From positions 1-64,000 of the forward strand of contig CALWUF010000035.1 of assembly GCA_944384655.1 (NCBI GenBank): a DNA stretch of 64,000 nucleotides. The letters run 5' to 3'. A program made the translations under genes and the position numbers. The notes under the pieces are model-generated. The model did not search any database. It saw only the letters and a list, made by a program, of their open reading frames with translations, and was not told where the DNA came from. This stretch comes from an uncultured Butyricicoccus sp. GTDB taxonomy: Bacteria; Bacillota; Clostridia; Oscillospirales; Butyricicoccaceae. Shown here piece by piece: positions 37,576 through 46,742 of this stretch. Every line of letters starts with the position of its first letter. The stretch's first letter is position 1.

Positions 37576-37609
37576 TACGTTTATCTGGATTCTGTTAGGA
37601 GGGGGTTGT

Positions 37610-38401
37610 ATGAAAATACTGGCGATTGGTGACGTTGTGTCCAATCCGGGGCTGAAAACCGTGACATATTTGTTGCGTCGGTTGAAACGGGAAACCGGTG
37701 CAGACTTTGTCATTGTCAACGGCGAAAATGCCAGCGGCGTTGGCATTACGCCCAAACAGGCGGACTGCATTTTTGCCGCAGGGGCAGATTTGATCACGCT
37801 TGGAAACCATTCCTACAGCAAGCAGAACATTGTACCGTATCTGGAGGATAACCGCTATATCATCCGTCCGGCAAATCTCGCACCGCAGTCACCCGGTGAA
37901 GGGTTTGGTATCTATGACACCAGTGCGGGCTGGAGGATATTGGTATTTGAGTTGATCGGGCGGTGTGATATGCGGTATGGTCCGGACAACCCATTCCTGT
38001 GTGCCGACCGCATCCTGCGTGAGCAGGAGGGGCAGTATGATGTGGCTGTGTGTGAGATCCATGCATCGGCAACATCGGAAAAGCTCGCCATGGGCTATTA
38101 CCTCGATGGGCGGGTGTCTGCGGTTTATGGTACGCACACGCATGTGCCCACGGCGGATGCGCGTGTCAACCCCAAAGGTACAGGGTATATCACCGATATT
38201 GGTATGACGGGTCCGAAATGGTCGGTGCTTGGCATCCGCGCGGAACAGTCGATTGCGATGTTTCGCGGTGATCTGACCAGCCGGTTTGAACCGGCGCCCG
38301 GCGTGTGTGTGATGCAGGGTGTGCTGTTTGATATTGATGAAGGCACAGGAGTATGCCGAAGCGTCAAGCAGATTGAACAAACCTATATGCCGGAATCATA
38401 A
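37610..38401 (+). CDS. YmdB family metallophosphoesterase
   Basis: A 263-residue enzyme of the YmdB family, phosphodiesterases acting on 2',3'-cyclic nucleotides. Motifs: KILAIGDVVSNPG at the N terminus, VNGENASGVGIT, LGNHSY, and VYGTHTHVPTADARV. The start at 37610 follows TTAGGAGGGGG. The frame is open further upstream, into the prs terminator, and that part is not coding. Confidence 0.92.
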   Translation: MKILAIGDVVSNPGLKTVTYLLRRLKRETGADFVIVNGENASGVGITPKQADCIFAAGADLITLGNHSYSKQNIVPYLEDNRYIIRPANLAPQSPGEGFGIYDTSAGWRILVFELIGRCDMRYGPDNPFLCADRILREQEGQYDVAVCEIHASATSEKLAMGYYLDGRVSAVYGTHTHVPTADARVNPKGTGYITDIGMTGPKWSVLGIRAEQSIAMFRGDLTSRFEPAPGVCVMQGVLFDIDEGTGVCRSVKQIEQTYMPES

Positions 38402-38416
38402 TAGAAAAAGAGAAGG

Positions 38417-38453
38417 AAAGGCGCTCATATCCCAGTGATACGAGCGCCTTTTG
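38417..38453. terminator. bidirectional terminator after ymdB-like gene
   Basis: AAAGGCGCTC pairs with GAGCGCCTTTT. It serves the convergent genes on both sides. Confidence 0.75.
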
Positions 38454-38455
38454 CG

Positions 38456-39163
38456 TTATGCGTATTGTGTAACCGGTGTAGAGGAGATATCCTGTGAATC
38501 GATACGTGTGAATGTGGAGAACAGGTCGTTGTTACAATTATAAGAATCGAAGGAAGTCAATTCGTCTGATGTAATATCGGATGGGATGAACAAGTGAAAA
38601 TGATACTCGGGGAGCGTGCTGTAGGGATCGGAATAATACAGTTCATAGTATGTGTATAGTTCCGGTGGGTATCGCTCCAGTTCCGCATTCAAAAGGTCAT
38701 ATTCAGATATTTGCCTGAAATCAGGGAAATCATCCATGGCGGAATCCGAGCCATCGACCCATTCGATCGAACCATCCTCATAAATCGTGAGCAGTAAGGT
38801 CGTGTCCGTCCATGTGCCGGCGGGTATCACGTAGGTCAATTCATACGATTGATACATGGGTTCCGGCGTGGAAGTCGTGAGTTCATCCGAGTTCAGGAAA
38901 AAGGCAAGGGCAATGCACAGGGTAAACAAAATGAACACGATCACAATCATGGTCAGGCACCCGGAGGTACAGCCCGGGGGATTTGTTTTTTTTTGTTTGT
39001 TGTCCGGTAATTCAGCCTGTTGTCCAGAGGCTTCTGAGGAATCCGCTGGTTTTTTGTCAGAAACTGGTTTGTCTTTTGGCGCAAGAAGCCCAGGGCGTTT
39101 GCCGCAGATCGGGCATTCGTGTTCGTCATCCATATAGTAGACGCCACAGTATGGGCATTTCAT
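38456..39163 (-). CDS. zinc-ribbon membrane-anchored protein of unknown function
   Basis: A 235-residue protein. Residues 1-22 form a zinc ribbon (KCPYCG, ECPICG). A charged Lys/Ser/Gln linker follows, then one transmembrane helix at about residues 66-90 and an extracytoplasmic acidic domain rich in Tyr, Asp and Ser. I do not recognise the outer domain. The start at 39163 follows GGGAGGGG. It is monocistronic between two bidirectional terminators. Confidence 0.75.
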   Translation of the reverse strand: MKCPYCGVYYMDDEHECPICGKRPGLLAPKDKPVSDKKPADSSEASGQQAELPDNKQKKTNPPGCTSGCLTMIVIVFILFTLCIALAFFLNSDELTTSTPEPMYQSYELTYVIPAGTWTDTTLLLTIYEDGSIEWVDGSDSAMDDFPDFRQISEYDLLNAELERYPPELYTYYELYYSDPYSTLPEYHFHLFIPSDITSDELTSFDSYNCNNDLFSTFTRIDSQDISSTPVTQYA

Positions 39164-39251
39164 AGAAACCCCTCCCATTGCTTGATTATTTGTATTTTAT
39201 CATAGCAGGAGGGTTGCTGTACAGGTATTTGATAAACTTTCGCGCAGAAGC

Positions 39252-39282
39252 AAACGCACCGCTTTTTTGGAGCGGTGCGTTT
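39252..39282. terminator. bidirectional terminator of the YtrA-ABC operon
   Basis: AAACGCACCGCT pairs with AGCGGTGCGTTT around a T-rich loop. It follows the minus-strand ABC operon. Confidence 0.75.
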
Positions 39283-39298
39283 GACATATGATGGGCGT

Positions 39299-40111
39299 TT
39301 ATTGCAGGTTCAGGTGTTTGCTCAGGATATAGTTTGTGATGATAAAGTTTATGGCAATCCATACGACGGTAATCAGCAACCAACCCAACAGAGCGATATG
39401 CATTTGTGCCATTGCATTCAGATTGTTAAAGAAAGTCATATCGATGTTCAACAGATTCCATACCCATGTGGTAATCAACAATACGATCTGCTGTACAACG
39501 CCGAAAATCAGATAGGCAACGAACGCAAAGCCGAGCCGGTGTTTGTTTGCCAACGAGCCGAGCGACAGGCAGGCATAGATGTTCATGCAGAAACTGATCA
39601 CCGAGGCGATGCCGAGGACGATCAACTCCAGCGGGACAAGGAACAGGTGCGCGCCATAATTGCGCAGCATCTGGGAAAACACGAGCTGAATAGACTGCCA
39701 GAAATCAAAGTCAACGGTGGATATCATGCTTATTGGCATGACGAGTATGAACAAAGAGATCATGCACACGATGCCGGTGACAATCATCCAGACCGTGGAC
39801 GCGATGCATTTCGCCCAGATCAGTTCCGACGGACGCACCGGCAGTGTGAACATCAGATAGCCTTCGTCACCCAGCAGGTTTTTATAAAACCGGTTGATCA
39901 TATATGCAAACGACAGCACACAGACGGCAAACATGGAGAGCACATAAACCGTCATGATGATACCAAAGGGAGCGGAAACGTGCTCCAGCGCCGTTTCAGG
40001 CAGAGCAATGAAAATGGCGTTTACCAACGACAGCAACAGAAGAACGCCAAGAGCCGGCAAAAAGATGCGGCGGGTGGATTTAAACTCATATTTGATCAAT
40101 TTACTCAGCAT
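39299..40111 (-). CDS. ABC transporter permease
   Basis: A 270-residue membrane protein with six hydrophobic segments, starting MLSKLIKYEFKSTRRIFLPA, the typical head of ABC-2 type permeases. Its start overlaps the ATPase stop by 7 bp and follows GGGAGGTGTTCGC. It is the last gene of a GntR-ATPase-permease operon. Confidence 0.85.
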   Translation of the reverse strand: MLSKLIKYEFKSTRRIFLPALGVLLLLSLVNAIFIALPETALEHVSAPFGIIMTVYVLSMFAVCVLSFAYMINRFYKNLLGDEGYLMFTLPVRPSELIWAKCIASTVWMIVTGIVCMISLFILVMPISMISTVDFDFWQSIQLVFSQMLRNYGAHLFLVPLELIVLGIASVISFCMNIYACLSLGSLANKHRLGFAFVAYLIFGVVQQIVLLITTWVWNLLNIDMTFFNNLNAMAQMHIALLGWLLITVVWIAINFIITNYILSKHLNLQ

Positions 40112-40809
40112 GCGAACACCTCCCGGAACAGGGCATCGACAGATTTTCCGTATTCCGAACGGATATCATCGACCGATTTGTGCAGTGTGATTTGCCCTTT
40201 GTTGAGGAAAATCACATCGTCCAACACTTTCTCAATATCAGAAATCAGATGGGTTGAAATCAAAACCGTGCTGGTTTCACTGTAATTGGTGAGTATGGTA
40301 CTCAGGATATAGTCGCGGGCTGCGGGATCGACGCCGCCGATTGGCTCGTCGAGCAGATACAGATCCGCTTCACGGCTCATCACCACAACAAGCTGGATTT
40401 TCTCCTTTGTGCCCTTGGACATGCTCTTGAGCGTATCATTTGGCTGGATGCCGAGATGCGTCAACATCTGTGCGGCTTTGTCGAGATTGAAATCTTTATA
40501 GAAATCTGCAAAGAATTTCAACAGATCGTTTGCCGTCATCCAGTCGCTCAGATACGTGCGCTCTGGCAGATAGGACACCTGCGCATGGGTTTCGATGCCC
40601 GGCAGGTTTCCGGCGATGCGGATTTCCCCAGCGGTGGGCGTCAACAGACCGTTGGCCAGTTTTATGAGTGTAGACTTGCCGCTCCCGTTTGGACCCAGCA
40701 GACCTACGATGCGTCCGCGTTCCAGTGCGAATGTAATGTTTTCCAGTGCGGGTTTATTTCCGTAGCTTTTGCACAGTCCGGTGCACTGCAAAATAGGTTC
40801 ATTTGCCAT
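40105..40809 (-). CDS. ABC transporter ATP-binding protein (YtrB-like)
   Basis: A 234-residue ATPase. Walker A is GLLGPNGSGKSTLIKL. The signature motif reads MSKGTKEK, the variant found in YtrB-type and other ABC-2 ATPases, and Walker B is LYLLDEPIGGVD. The switch His lies in STHLISD. The ribosome binding site is AAGGAGGGG. It pairs with the downstream permease; in the B. subtilis ytr operon this type is induced by wall-active antibiotics, which is an analogy only. Confidence 0.9.
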   Translation of the reverse strand: MANEPILQCTGLCKSYGNKPALENITFALERGRIVGLLGPNGSGKSTLIKLANGLLTPTAGEIRIAGNLPGIETHAQVSYLPERTYLSDWMTANDLLKFFADFYKDFNLDKAAQMLTHLGIQPNDTLKSMSKGTKEKIQLVVVMSREADLYLLDEPIGGVDPAARDYILSTILTNYSETSTVLISTHLISDIEKVLDDVIFLNKGQITLHKSVDDIRSEYGKSVDALFREVFAC

Positions 40810-40812
40810 AAT

Positions 40813-41178
40813 TTACCCCTCCTTGATTGCCTGGCGAATCAGTTCTACAGTTTCTTCCGCAGAATAGCCCATGTCCTTCATGGAGGACAAAAAGATGTGT
40901 ATCTGTTCCATAGCCAGTTCCTTTCTCTTTTTTGTGATTTGTTCCGTACGGTCGGTGACAAACCGTCCGGCGGTACGCTGCGAATATAACAGTCCGGTGC
41001 GCTCCAATTCTGCCAGCGCACGCTGCATGGTATTGGGATTGACGCTCGCTTCTGCTGCCAGATCACGCACGGATGGCAGGCGGCTGCCTGCTGCCAGTGT
41101 GCCGGATGTGATGGCCAGTGTGATGGTATCCATCAACTGCAAATAGATCGGGCGGTCATCGGAAAGATTCCATTGCAT
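40813..41178 (-). CDS. GntR family regulator, YtrA type
   Basis: A 121-residue short GntR regulator: winged helix with LPSVRDLAAEASVNPNTMQR, LERTGLLYSQRTAGRFV, then a small helical dimerisation part. The ATG at 41178 lies six bases after AGAGAGG; an ATG two codons upstream (41184) touches that site. It overlaps a strong inverted-repeat operator just upstream and lies 3 bp before the ATPase gene, so autoregulation of the whole operon is likely. Confidence 0.88.
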   Translation of the reverse strand: MQWNLSDDRPIYLQLMDTITLAITSGTLAAGSRLPSVRDLAAEASVNPNTMQRALAELERTGLLYSQRTAGRFVTDRTEQITKKRKELAMEQIHIFLSSMKDMGYSAEETVELIRQAIKEG

Positions 41179-41195
41179 AGGCATCCTCTCTTTCA

Positions 41196-41229
41196 GTATT
41201 ATTGTACTAATTGGTTGATACAATAATAC
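41196..41229 (-). promoter_or_regulatory. YtrA-type operator, perfect inverted repeat
   Basis: GTATTATTGTA (41196-41206) and TACAATAATAC (41219-41229) are a perfect 11-bp inverted repeat with a 12-bp spacer. It lies 18-51 bp before the GntR start and contains minus-strand TACAAT, usable as a -10 box. A GntR/YtrA dimer is the obvious ligand. Confidence 0.7.
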
Positions 41230-41322
41230 AATATAAATCCCCAATTGGCAAGAGGATTTTCAAAATTTTTTTGAAAAATTTTTGTGCGTATGAGTTTTGC
41301 ACAAAAACAAAAGAAATTGCCG

Positions 41323-41350
41323 TAGACAATGCAAAAAAACGACGTATTAT
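41323..41350 (+). promoter_or_regulatory. promoter of the phage-head operon
   Basis: TAGACA (41323-41328), a 16-bp spacer and TATTAT (41345-41350), 40 bp before the first gene of the packaging operon. No other promoter is seen inside the operon. Confidence 0.55.
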
Positions 41351-41390
41351 GTACACGTGAGCTGTTAAAAGTCATCGATAGAGAGGAGGA

Positions 41391-41654
41391 ATGCCTTTGG
41401 CGCAAACAAAGAACAGCCGCAGTCGGAGCAAAAAAACACATGGGGATCGCGTCCGTGATATCCTGTGCGACCATTCGCCGGAGGCGGCGCAATGTCTGTG
41501 TGATATGCTGGAGGATGATTCGCTCACCGGCACGGCGCGTGTCGGCGTTGCCAAGGAAATTTTGGAACGCACGGTTGGCAAGGGGCAATTGCCGGAAACA
41601 CAGCAGTCACAGGTGGAAGAGAAATTTGAGCTGGTGCTTAAGGTGGTGGAATAA
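41391..41654 (+). CDS. putative terminase small subunit
   Basis: An 87-residue basic protein (RSRSKKTHGDRVRDIL), too short to classify by itself. Position directly before TerL, with a one-base overlap, suggests TerS. The ATG at 41391 is only one base after GGAGGA; a TTG at 41397 has ideal spacing and may be the true start. No clear helix-turn-helix is visible. Confidence 0.55.
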   Translation: MPLAQTKNSRSRSKKTHGDRVRDILCDHSPEAAQCLCDMLEDDSLTGTARVGVAKEILERTVGKGQLPETQQSQVEEKFELVLKVVE

Positions 41655-42958
41655 TGGAGCTTTCCGTCACCCGACGTCAACTGGAATTTATCCGCTCCAC
41701 AGCGTTTGAAACGCTGTTCGGCGGTGCGGCGGGCGGCGGCAAAAGCTATGCGCAACTCATTGATGCGTTGATTTTTGCCTTGCATTATTCCGGTTCCAAA
41801 CAGCTTGTGCTGCGGCGCACATTCCCCGAACTCAAGCGTTCGCTCATTCAGGTTTCATTGTCATTGTATCCGACACACATCGCTACGTATGGTGAGACCA
41901 GCCACAGATGGAAATTTGTCAACGGCTCGGTCATCGAATTCGGCTCGTGTGACAGTGAAAACGATGTGACGAAATATCAGAGCGCGGAATATGACGTGGT
42001 CCGGTTCGATGAACTGACACATTTTACAAAATTTCAATTTACGTATTTGCTTTCACGTGTGCGCGGCGTCAACGGATATCCCAAACAAGTCAAATCTTCC
42101 ACCAATCCCGGCGGTGTGGGACATGGTTGGGTCAAGGCGCGGTATATTGATTGCCTGGTTCCGGGTGAAGAGCGGGATGGGAAATTGTTTCTGCCCGCCC
42201 GTGTGCAGGACAATGCGTTTTTGATGAAACATGATCCGGACTATGTGCACCGGCTGGAACTGCTTGATGAGCGCAGCCGGAAGGCATTGCTCTATGGGCG
42301 ATGGGATCTGTTTGAAGGACAGTATTTTGGTGAATTTTCGACAGAATTGCATGTGTGCACACCGCCTGATCCGCTTCCTGATTGGTGGAAGAGGTATCTG
42401 GCAATTGACTACGGTTTGGATATGCTTGCGGCGCTTTGGATTGCGCTGGCACCGGATGGTACCGCTTGGGTTTACCGAGAAGTGTATCGTTCCGGATTGA
42501 TTATTTCCGAAGCAGCAGAGGCTATTTGTACGGCGGAGGCGGGAGAGCACATTGATCAACGGCTTGCTCCACCCGACCTGTTTCATCGCAGGCAGGAAAC
42601 GGGGCGTTCTGCCATCGATATTTTCGCGGAAACCGGGTTGTATTTTGACCGGGCAATGGGAGAACGCGTGGCGGGTTGGTATGCCGTGAAAGAATATTTG
42701 CGTCCGTTTGACGATGAGCAAGGCATTCATACGGCAAAGCTGAAAATCAGCCCGGTATGCAAAAACCTCATCCGGACATTGCCACTGCTGACTACCGATC
42801 CCGCAAATCCCAATGATACAGCCAATTCGCCGCATGAATATACGCATGCGCCCGATGCACTGCGCTATTTTGCTGCGACAGTACAACCGGATGGAGATGC
42901 GTGGCGACCGAATCGGTATGACGGCGATGTAGGCGCATTCCTCGCCTACGAAGGGTAA
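41654..42958 (+). CDS. phage terminase large subunit
   Basis: A 434-residue packaging motor. ATPase Walker A is GGAAGGGKS (residues 23-31), Walker B VVRFDE (Asp119-Glu120), and a coupling motif KSSTNPGG follows. The nuclease part begins with YLAIDYGLD and ends with HAPDALRYFA, giving the RNase H-like acidic residues. All motifs look intact, so it could package DNA. Overlaps the preceding gene by one base. Confidence 0.93.
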   Translation: MELSVTRRQLEFIRSTAFETLFGGAAGGGKSYAQLIDALIFALHYSGSKQLVLRRTFPELKRSLIQVSLSLYPTHIATYGETSHRWKFVNGSVIEFGSCDSENDVTKYQSAEYDVVRFDELTHFTKFQFTYLLSRVRGVNGYPKQVKSSTNPGGVGHGWVKARYIDCLVPGEERDGKLFLPARVQDNAFLMKHDPDYVHRLELLDERSRKALLYGRWDLFEGQYFGEFSTELHVCTPPDPLPDWWKRYLAIDYGLDMLAALWIALAPDGTAWVYREVYRSGLIISEAAEAICTAEAGEHIDQRLAPPDLFHRRQETGRSAIDIFAETGLYFDRAMGERVAGWYAVKEYLRPFDDEQGIHTAKLKISPVCKNLIRTLPLLTTDPANPNDTANSPHEYTHAPDALRYFAATVQPDGDAWRPNRYDGDVGAFLAYEG

Positions 42959-42970
42959 TAGGAGGAACAT

Positions 42971-43174
42971 ATGGAATATATCATTTGCTGCTTGTGCAGC
43001 TTGCTGTGTTTTATCTGCGGCATGTGGGCGGCGCATGGTCTGCCCCAGCTTTTGCAGCGCAATCAGCCGGAGGAGACATGGAGTGAAGCCGATGATGCGC
43101 TCAGCCGCGATATCGCGGCACTGCTTGCGTATACCGGACCAAAGAAGGAGGAGGATGCCGATGAGGACGCCTGA
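42971..43174 (+). CDS. small membrane protein of the head operon
   Basis: 67 residues. A Cys-rich hydrophobic N terminus (about residues 3-20, one membrane helix) precedes an acidic tail (EEDADEDA). The ATG follows AGGAGG. It overlaps the portal start by 14 bp. I do not recognise it. Confidence 0.6.
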   Translation: MEYIICCLCSLLCFICGMWAAHGLPQLLQRNQPEETWSEADDALSRDIAALLAYTGPKKEEDADEDA

Positions 43175-44732
43175 ATCAGTCTGGCAGGAATATCAGCGCG
43201 GTGTAGATTACAACAACCGGATCGATCTGTATGACCGTGTGAAGACCAATGAAAATTTTTTTGTCGGACGGCAGTGGGAGGGGCTGAACGTCACAACGCT
43301 TGACCCATTGATTTTCAATGTATTGCGGCGTGTCGTCAATCTGTTTATCTCCATGTTGGTGTCGGATGACATTGCAGTCACGGCACAACCCTATCAGAAT
43401 ACACCGGATGCGGAGACCATGCAGAAGGTGATAGACCGCGCGGTATCGTCTGTCATTGAACGCGCCGGCGTCAAGAGCAAAAACCGGTATATGCTGCGCA
43501 ATGCCTGTGTGGACGGGGACGGGTGTTTTTACATTCGATTTGACCCGGATAAAGACAGTGGGCAAGGTGTGCAGGGCGATATCGAAGTCGACGTCATCGA
43601 AAATACCGATGTTTTTTTCGGCAATCCTGCTTCGGATGATGTTCAGCGGCAGCCGTATATTCTTCTGTCTATGCGGCGTGCAGTGGAAGAGGTGCGCCGC
43701 GAGGCGATGCAACGCGGTATGAGCCAGGAGGATGCGGAAGGTATCCAGCCGGACAGTTTGCTCGAACCGCAGTATGATCCGCAAACCGAGGACACAGACA
43801 ACATGGTGACGGTGTTGTTGCGTATGCAGCGCACGGAGGATGGCATCGCGTTTTTTAAATGTACCCAACATGTGGTCATCATGCCGGAGATTGTCACGCC
43901 ATACCGTCGATATCCGGTGGCGTATATGAGTTGGGAGCGTGTCAAACACTGCTATCACGGCGCGTCGCCTGTTACAGAAGCCATCCCCAATCAAATTGCC
44001 ATCAACAAACTGTATTCGATGTATGTCCAGTGTATCAAACATGTCGCCTTCCCGAAAATCATTTATGACATGACGCGCTTTCCCAACGGATATTCATCGG
44101 ACATTGGAAAGGCAATTGGTATGCGCGGCAATCCCAATGAGGCCATTCTTGCCGCATTCCGTGCGCCGGAAATTTCTACGCAGGTCATGGCGCTGTTGTC
44201 TCAGATGATGGAAGACACGATGGAACTGATGGGTGCATCGGATGCGACCCTCGGCAATGTCAAACCGGATAATACCTCTGCCATTGTCACCGTACAACAG
44301 GCAACCATCGCGCCACTGGAGTTGGTCCGCATGGAGTTTTACCGCTTTGTCGAGGACGTGGTGCGTATTTTTGTCGATCTGATGCGCGTGCATTACGGTT
44401 GCAGAAATGTGTATGTTGTCGGTGATGCGGGCGAACAGACGACATTGCGCTTTGATTTCGATACGCTTGAAACCACGGCGCTGGAACTCAATGTCGAGGT
44501 CGGTTCCAGTGCATATTGGTCGGAGACCATGCAGACGACGACCAATGACAACCTGTTGGAACGCGGAATCATCACCGATCCGGTGTTGTATGTTGAGAAC
44601 ATTCCGGACAGCCAGATCCGCGGCAAATCCCGCCTGCTGCGTGCACTGCGCGAACAGCGGGAACACGGACAGATACAGGCTGCGTCAGGTGAGGGCGTCA
44701 AACCGGATGCGGTGCAAACCGCACAGCAATAA
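43161..44732 (+). CDS. phage portal protein (P22-like)
   Basis: A 523-residue protein that would form the dodecameric DNA entry ring. The start RTPESVWQEYQRGVDYN, then TNENFFVGRQWEG, and DNTSAIVTVQQATIAPLE fit large podovirus portals. I choose the ATG at 43161, six bases after GGAGGAGG, over the ATG at 43155. The Gln-rich tail precedes the scaffold-like gene by 15 bp. Confidence 0.88.
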   Translation: MRTPESVWQEYQRGVDYNNRIDLYDRVKTNENFFVGRQWEGLNVTTLDPLIFNVLRRVVNLFISMLVSDDIAVTAQPYQNTPDAETMQKVIDRAVSSVIERAGVKSKNRYMLRNACVDGDGCFYIRFDPDKDSGQGVQGDIEVDVIENTDVFFGNPASDDVQRQPYILLSMRRAVEEVRREAMQRGMSQEDAEGIQPDSLLEPQYDPQTEDTDNMVTVLLRMQRTEDGIAFFKCTQHVVIMPEIVTPYRRYPVAYMSWERVKHCYHGASPVTEAIPNQIAINKLYSMYVQCIKHVAFPKIIYDMTRFPNGYSSDIGKAIGMRGNPNEAILAAFRAPEISTQVMALLSQMMEDTMELMGASDATLGNVKPDNTSAIVTVQQATIAPLELVRMEFYRFVEDVVRIFVDLMRVHYGCRNVYVVGDAGEQTTLRFDFDTLETTALELNVEVGSSAYWSETMQTTTNDNLLERGIITDPVLYVENIPDSQIRGKSRLLRALREQREHGQIQAASGEGVKPDAVQTAQQ

Positions 44733-44747
44733 GAGGAGGTTGATTCT

Positions 44748-45227
44748 ATGAAGAACAAAAATCATTTCATTCCGCAGATTGCTGCGGCACAGCAGAACGC
44801 CGAAGAACTGCCACTGACAGACAGCGATGAGCAGTTGTATGCCGTCACCGTCGATGGACAAACGGTTGAACTGACATTGGAGCAGCTCATTGCCGCTGCG
44901 GAACAGGGGCTTTCCAAAGCCAATCATGCGGCGCGCCGTGAGCAGATCGCCGGTGAGCAGCCGAATGGCAATGCCTATCAGGCATTTTTGGATGAGTATC
45001 CGGATATCCGCCCGGATGAGATCCCGCCGGAGGTGTGGGACAGTGCAAACCGGTCGGGAGACCTGTTGGGCGCATACCGCATCTATGAGATCCGAAAGCT
45101 GCGCGAGGAACTGGAGGATCTGCGCAAAAATGTGGACAACCGCCGTATGGATGTCGGTTCTGCGCGTTCCGATGGGGAAGCTACAATCACAGATCCCATC
45201 ATTCTCGCATTGATGGGAAAGGGTTAA
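44748..45227 (+). CDS. putative capsid scaffolding protein
   Basis: A 159-residue, highly charged helical protein (Glu/Gln/Arg-rich; LRKLREELEDLRKN-like coiled coil near residues 118-135). Its position between portal and major capsid is where scaffolds lie. Function is inferred from position and composition. The start follows AAGAGGAGG. Confidence 0.55.
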   Translation: MKNKNHFIPQIAAAQQNAEELPLTDSDEQLYAVTVDGQTVELTLEQLIAAAEQGLSKANHAARREQIAGEQPNGNAYQAFLDEYPDIRPDEIPPEVWDSANRSGDLLGAYRIYEIRKLREELEDLRKNVDNRRMDVGSARSDGEATITDPIILALMGKG

Positions 45228-45239
45228 GGAGGAAACATC

Positions 45240-46292
45240 ATGGCAGTCAATTTAGCGACCAAATATTCCAGCCAGATTGCGGAAGTCTTTACCGCAGGCT
45301 CGTTCATCAAGGGAAAAACATCCAGTTCCTTTGACTTGACTGGCGTCAAAACGCTCAAGGTGTATACCCCGGTCACTGTGCCGGAGGTAGATTATACCCG
45401 TGAGGGGCTCAATCGCTATGGTACAGTCACTGAAATGCAGGATATCGTGCAGGAACTCAAAATGACGCAGGATAAAGCATTCACACTGACCATCGATAAG
45501 GGAAACAATCTCGATCAGAACATGACCAAAAAAGCGGCGGATATGCTCCGTTTGCAGATCAATGAACAGTCCACACCGGCGGCGGATAAATATGCGCTGC
45601 GCCGGTTTGCCACGATGGCGGGGACCATTGATACGGTCAGTGAAGCGCCGACCAAAGATACCATTGTTGAGCTGATTGCCACCGGTGCACAAATACTGGA
45701 TGACAGCCTGGTTCCCAATGGCGACCGTTATGTCTATGTCACCAGCGAAGTATACAAGATGATCAGCTTGTCTCCGGAGTTCACCGGATTGGAAGGTCTG
45801 GGTGTAAAATCAGTTGGAAAGGGTGTATGCGGCGAAATCTCCGGTTTGAGTATCGTGCGCGTTCCCAAAAGTTACATGCCGGACGGCTGTTATTTCCTCA
45901 TCACACATAAAAATGCTGTGCTGATGCCGTATAAAATCTCTGACGCGAAGGTGCACAATGATCCAGTCGGCGTGTCTGGCGCACTGATTGAAGGACGGCA
46001 TTATTATGATGCGTTTGTCCTGGGCGCCAAGTCTGCCGGTGTGTATGCGCTGGTGCTCGCGGCAAACAAACTGGCGTTGCCAACCATCACCATCAGCAGT
46101 TCCAGTGCGACCATCAGCAAGCCATCTGGTGCGGCAGAGGTGCGCTATACAGTCGATGGCACGGACCCGCGCTATTCCGACAGCGCAAAAGTGTATTCTT
46201 CCGCAGTGACTGTATCGAGTGGAACCATTGTGCGTGCAGCGGCGTTTGCAGATGATAAATTCACATCTTCGGTTGCAGAAAAGACGGCATAA
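45240..46292 (+). CDS. major capsid protein with C-terminal chitobiase-like domain
   Basis: A 350-residue protein. Residues 1-265 look like a P22/N4-type coat protein (KVYTPVTVPEVDYTREG; DYTR-type N-arm; RFATMAGTIDTVSE). Residues 270-350 form a CHB_HEX_C-like beta domain (RYTVDGTDPRYSDSA, VRAAAFADDKF), known as a surface decoration in several phage coats. The start follows AAGGAGG. Confidence 0.8.
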   Translation: MAVNLATKYSSQIAEVFTAGSFIKGKTSSSFDLTGVKTLKVYTPVTVPEVDYTREGLNRYGTVTEMQDIVQELKMTQDKAFTLTIDKGNNLDQNMTKKAADMLRLQINEQSTPAADKYALRRFATMAGTIDTVSEAPTKDTIVELIATGAQILDDSLVPNGDRYVYVTSEVYKMISLSPEFTGLEGLGVKSVGKGVCGEISGLSIVRVPKSYMPDGCYFLITHKNAVLMPYKISDAKVHNDPVGVSGALIEGRHYYDAFVLGAKSAGVYALVLAANKLALPTITISSSSATISKPSGAAEVRYTVDGTDPRYSDSAKVYSSAVTVSSGTIVRAAAFADDKFTSSVAEKTA

Positions 46293-46370
46293 CATCCTGC
46301 CGCTCAGGACACAGAGCCGGGTACAGATGTACCCGGCTACCCGTCTGACGGATAGAAAGGAGGATACGCA

Positions 46371-46742
46371 TTGATCGGCAGACAAGTATATGAGCAGGCA
46401 TTGGTGCTGCTCGGCATGGAACACAATGATGTGCCGTGGATGGAGAACATGGCGGCGGGGTGTATCAGCCAGATGCTGGCAGATCGGCTGTATGAGCAAC
46501 GTGCCCTGTGCTGCGCACAGGATAAGATACCGCCTGACATCCCGCCCGTGCTGGACGATCTGGATGAGGAAATTCCCTATGACGAGTTATTTGTACGCGA
46601 ATGCTTTCCGTATGGATTGGCGGCACTGCTCGTTGCTGAGGATGACCGCACCATGTTTAATTGGCTGATGAGTGAATATGAACGGCATGCCGCCTATTAT
46701 GCGCCATGTATGCTGACAGATTTGCAGGAGGCAGACGAATGA
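46371..46742 (+). CDS. putative head-tail adaptor
   Basis: A 123-residue helical acidic protein. The start is TTG at 46371 after AAAGGAGG; no ATG fits. Position between capsid and the gp10-like gene suggests a head-completion adaptor such as P22 gp4. Overlaps the next gene by 4 bp (ATGA). Confidence 0.6.
   Translation: MIGRQVYEQALVLLGMEHNDVPWMENMAAGCISQMLADRLYEQRALCCAQDKIPPDIPPVLDDLDEEIPYDELFVRECFPYGLAALLVAEDDRTMFNWLMSEYERHAAYYAPCMLTDLQEADE

Noticed and set aside
36514..37797. 427-codon minus-strand frame across prs.
   Set aside because: Antisense to prs, which has all its motifs; no start site.
39275..40285. 336-codon plus-strand frame opposite the ABC permease.
   Set aside because: Gln/His/Asp-rich shadow of a membrane protein read from the other strand.
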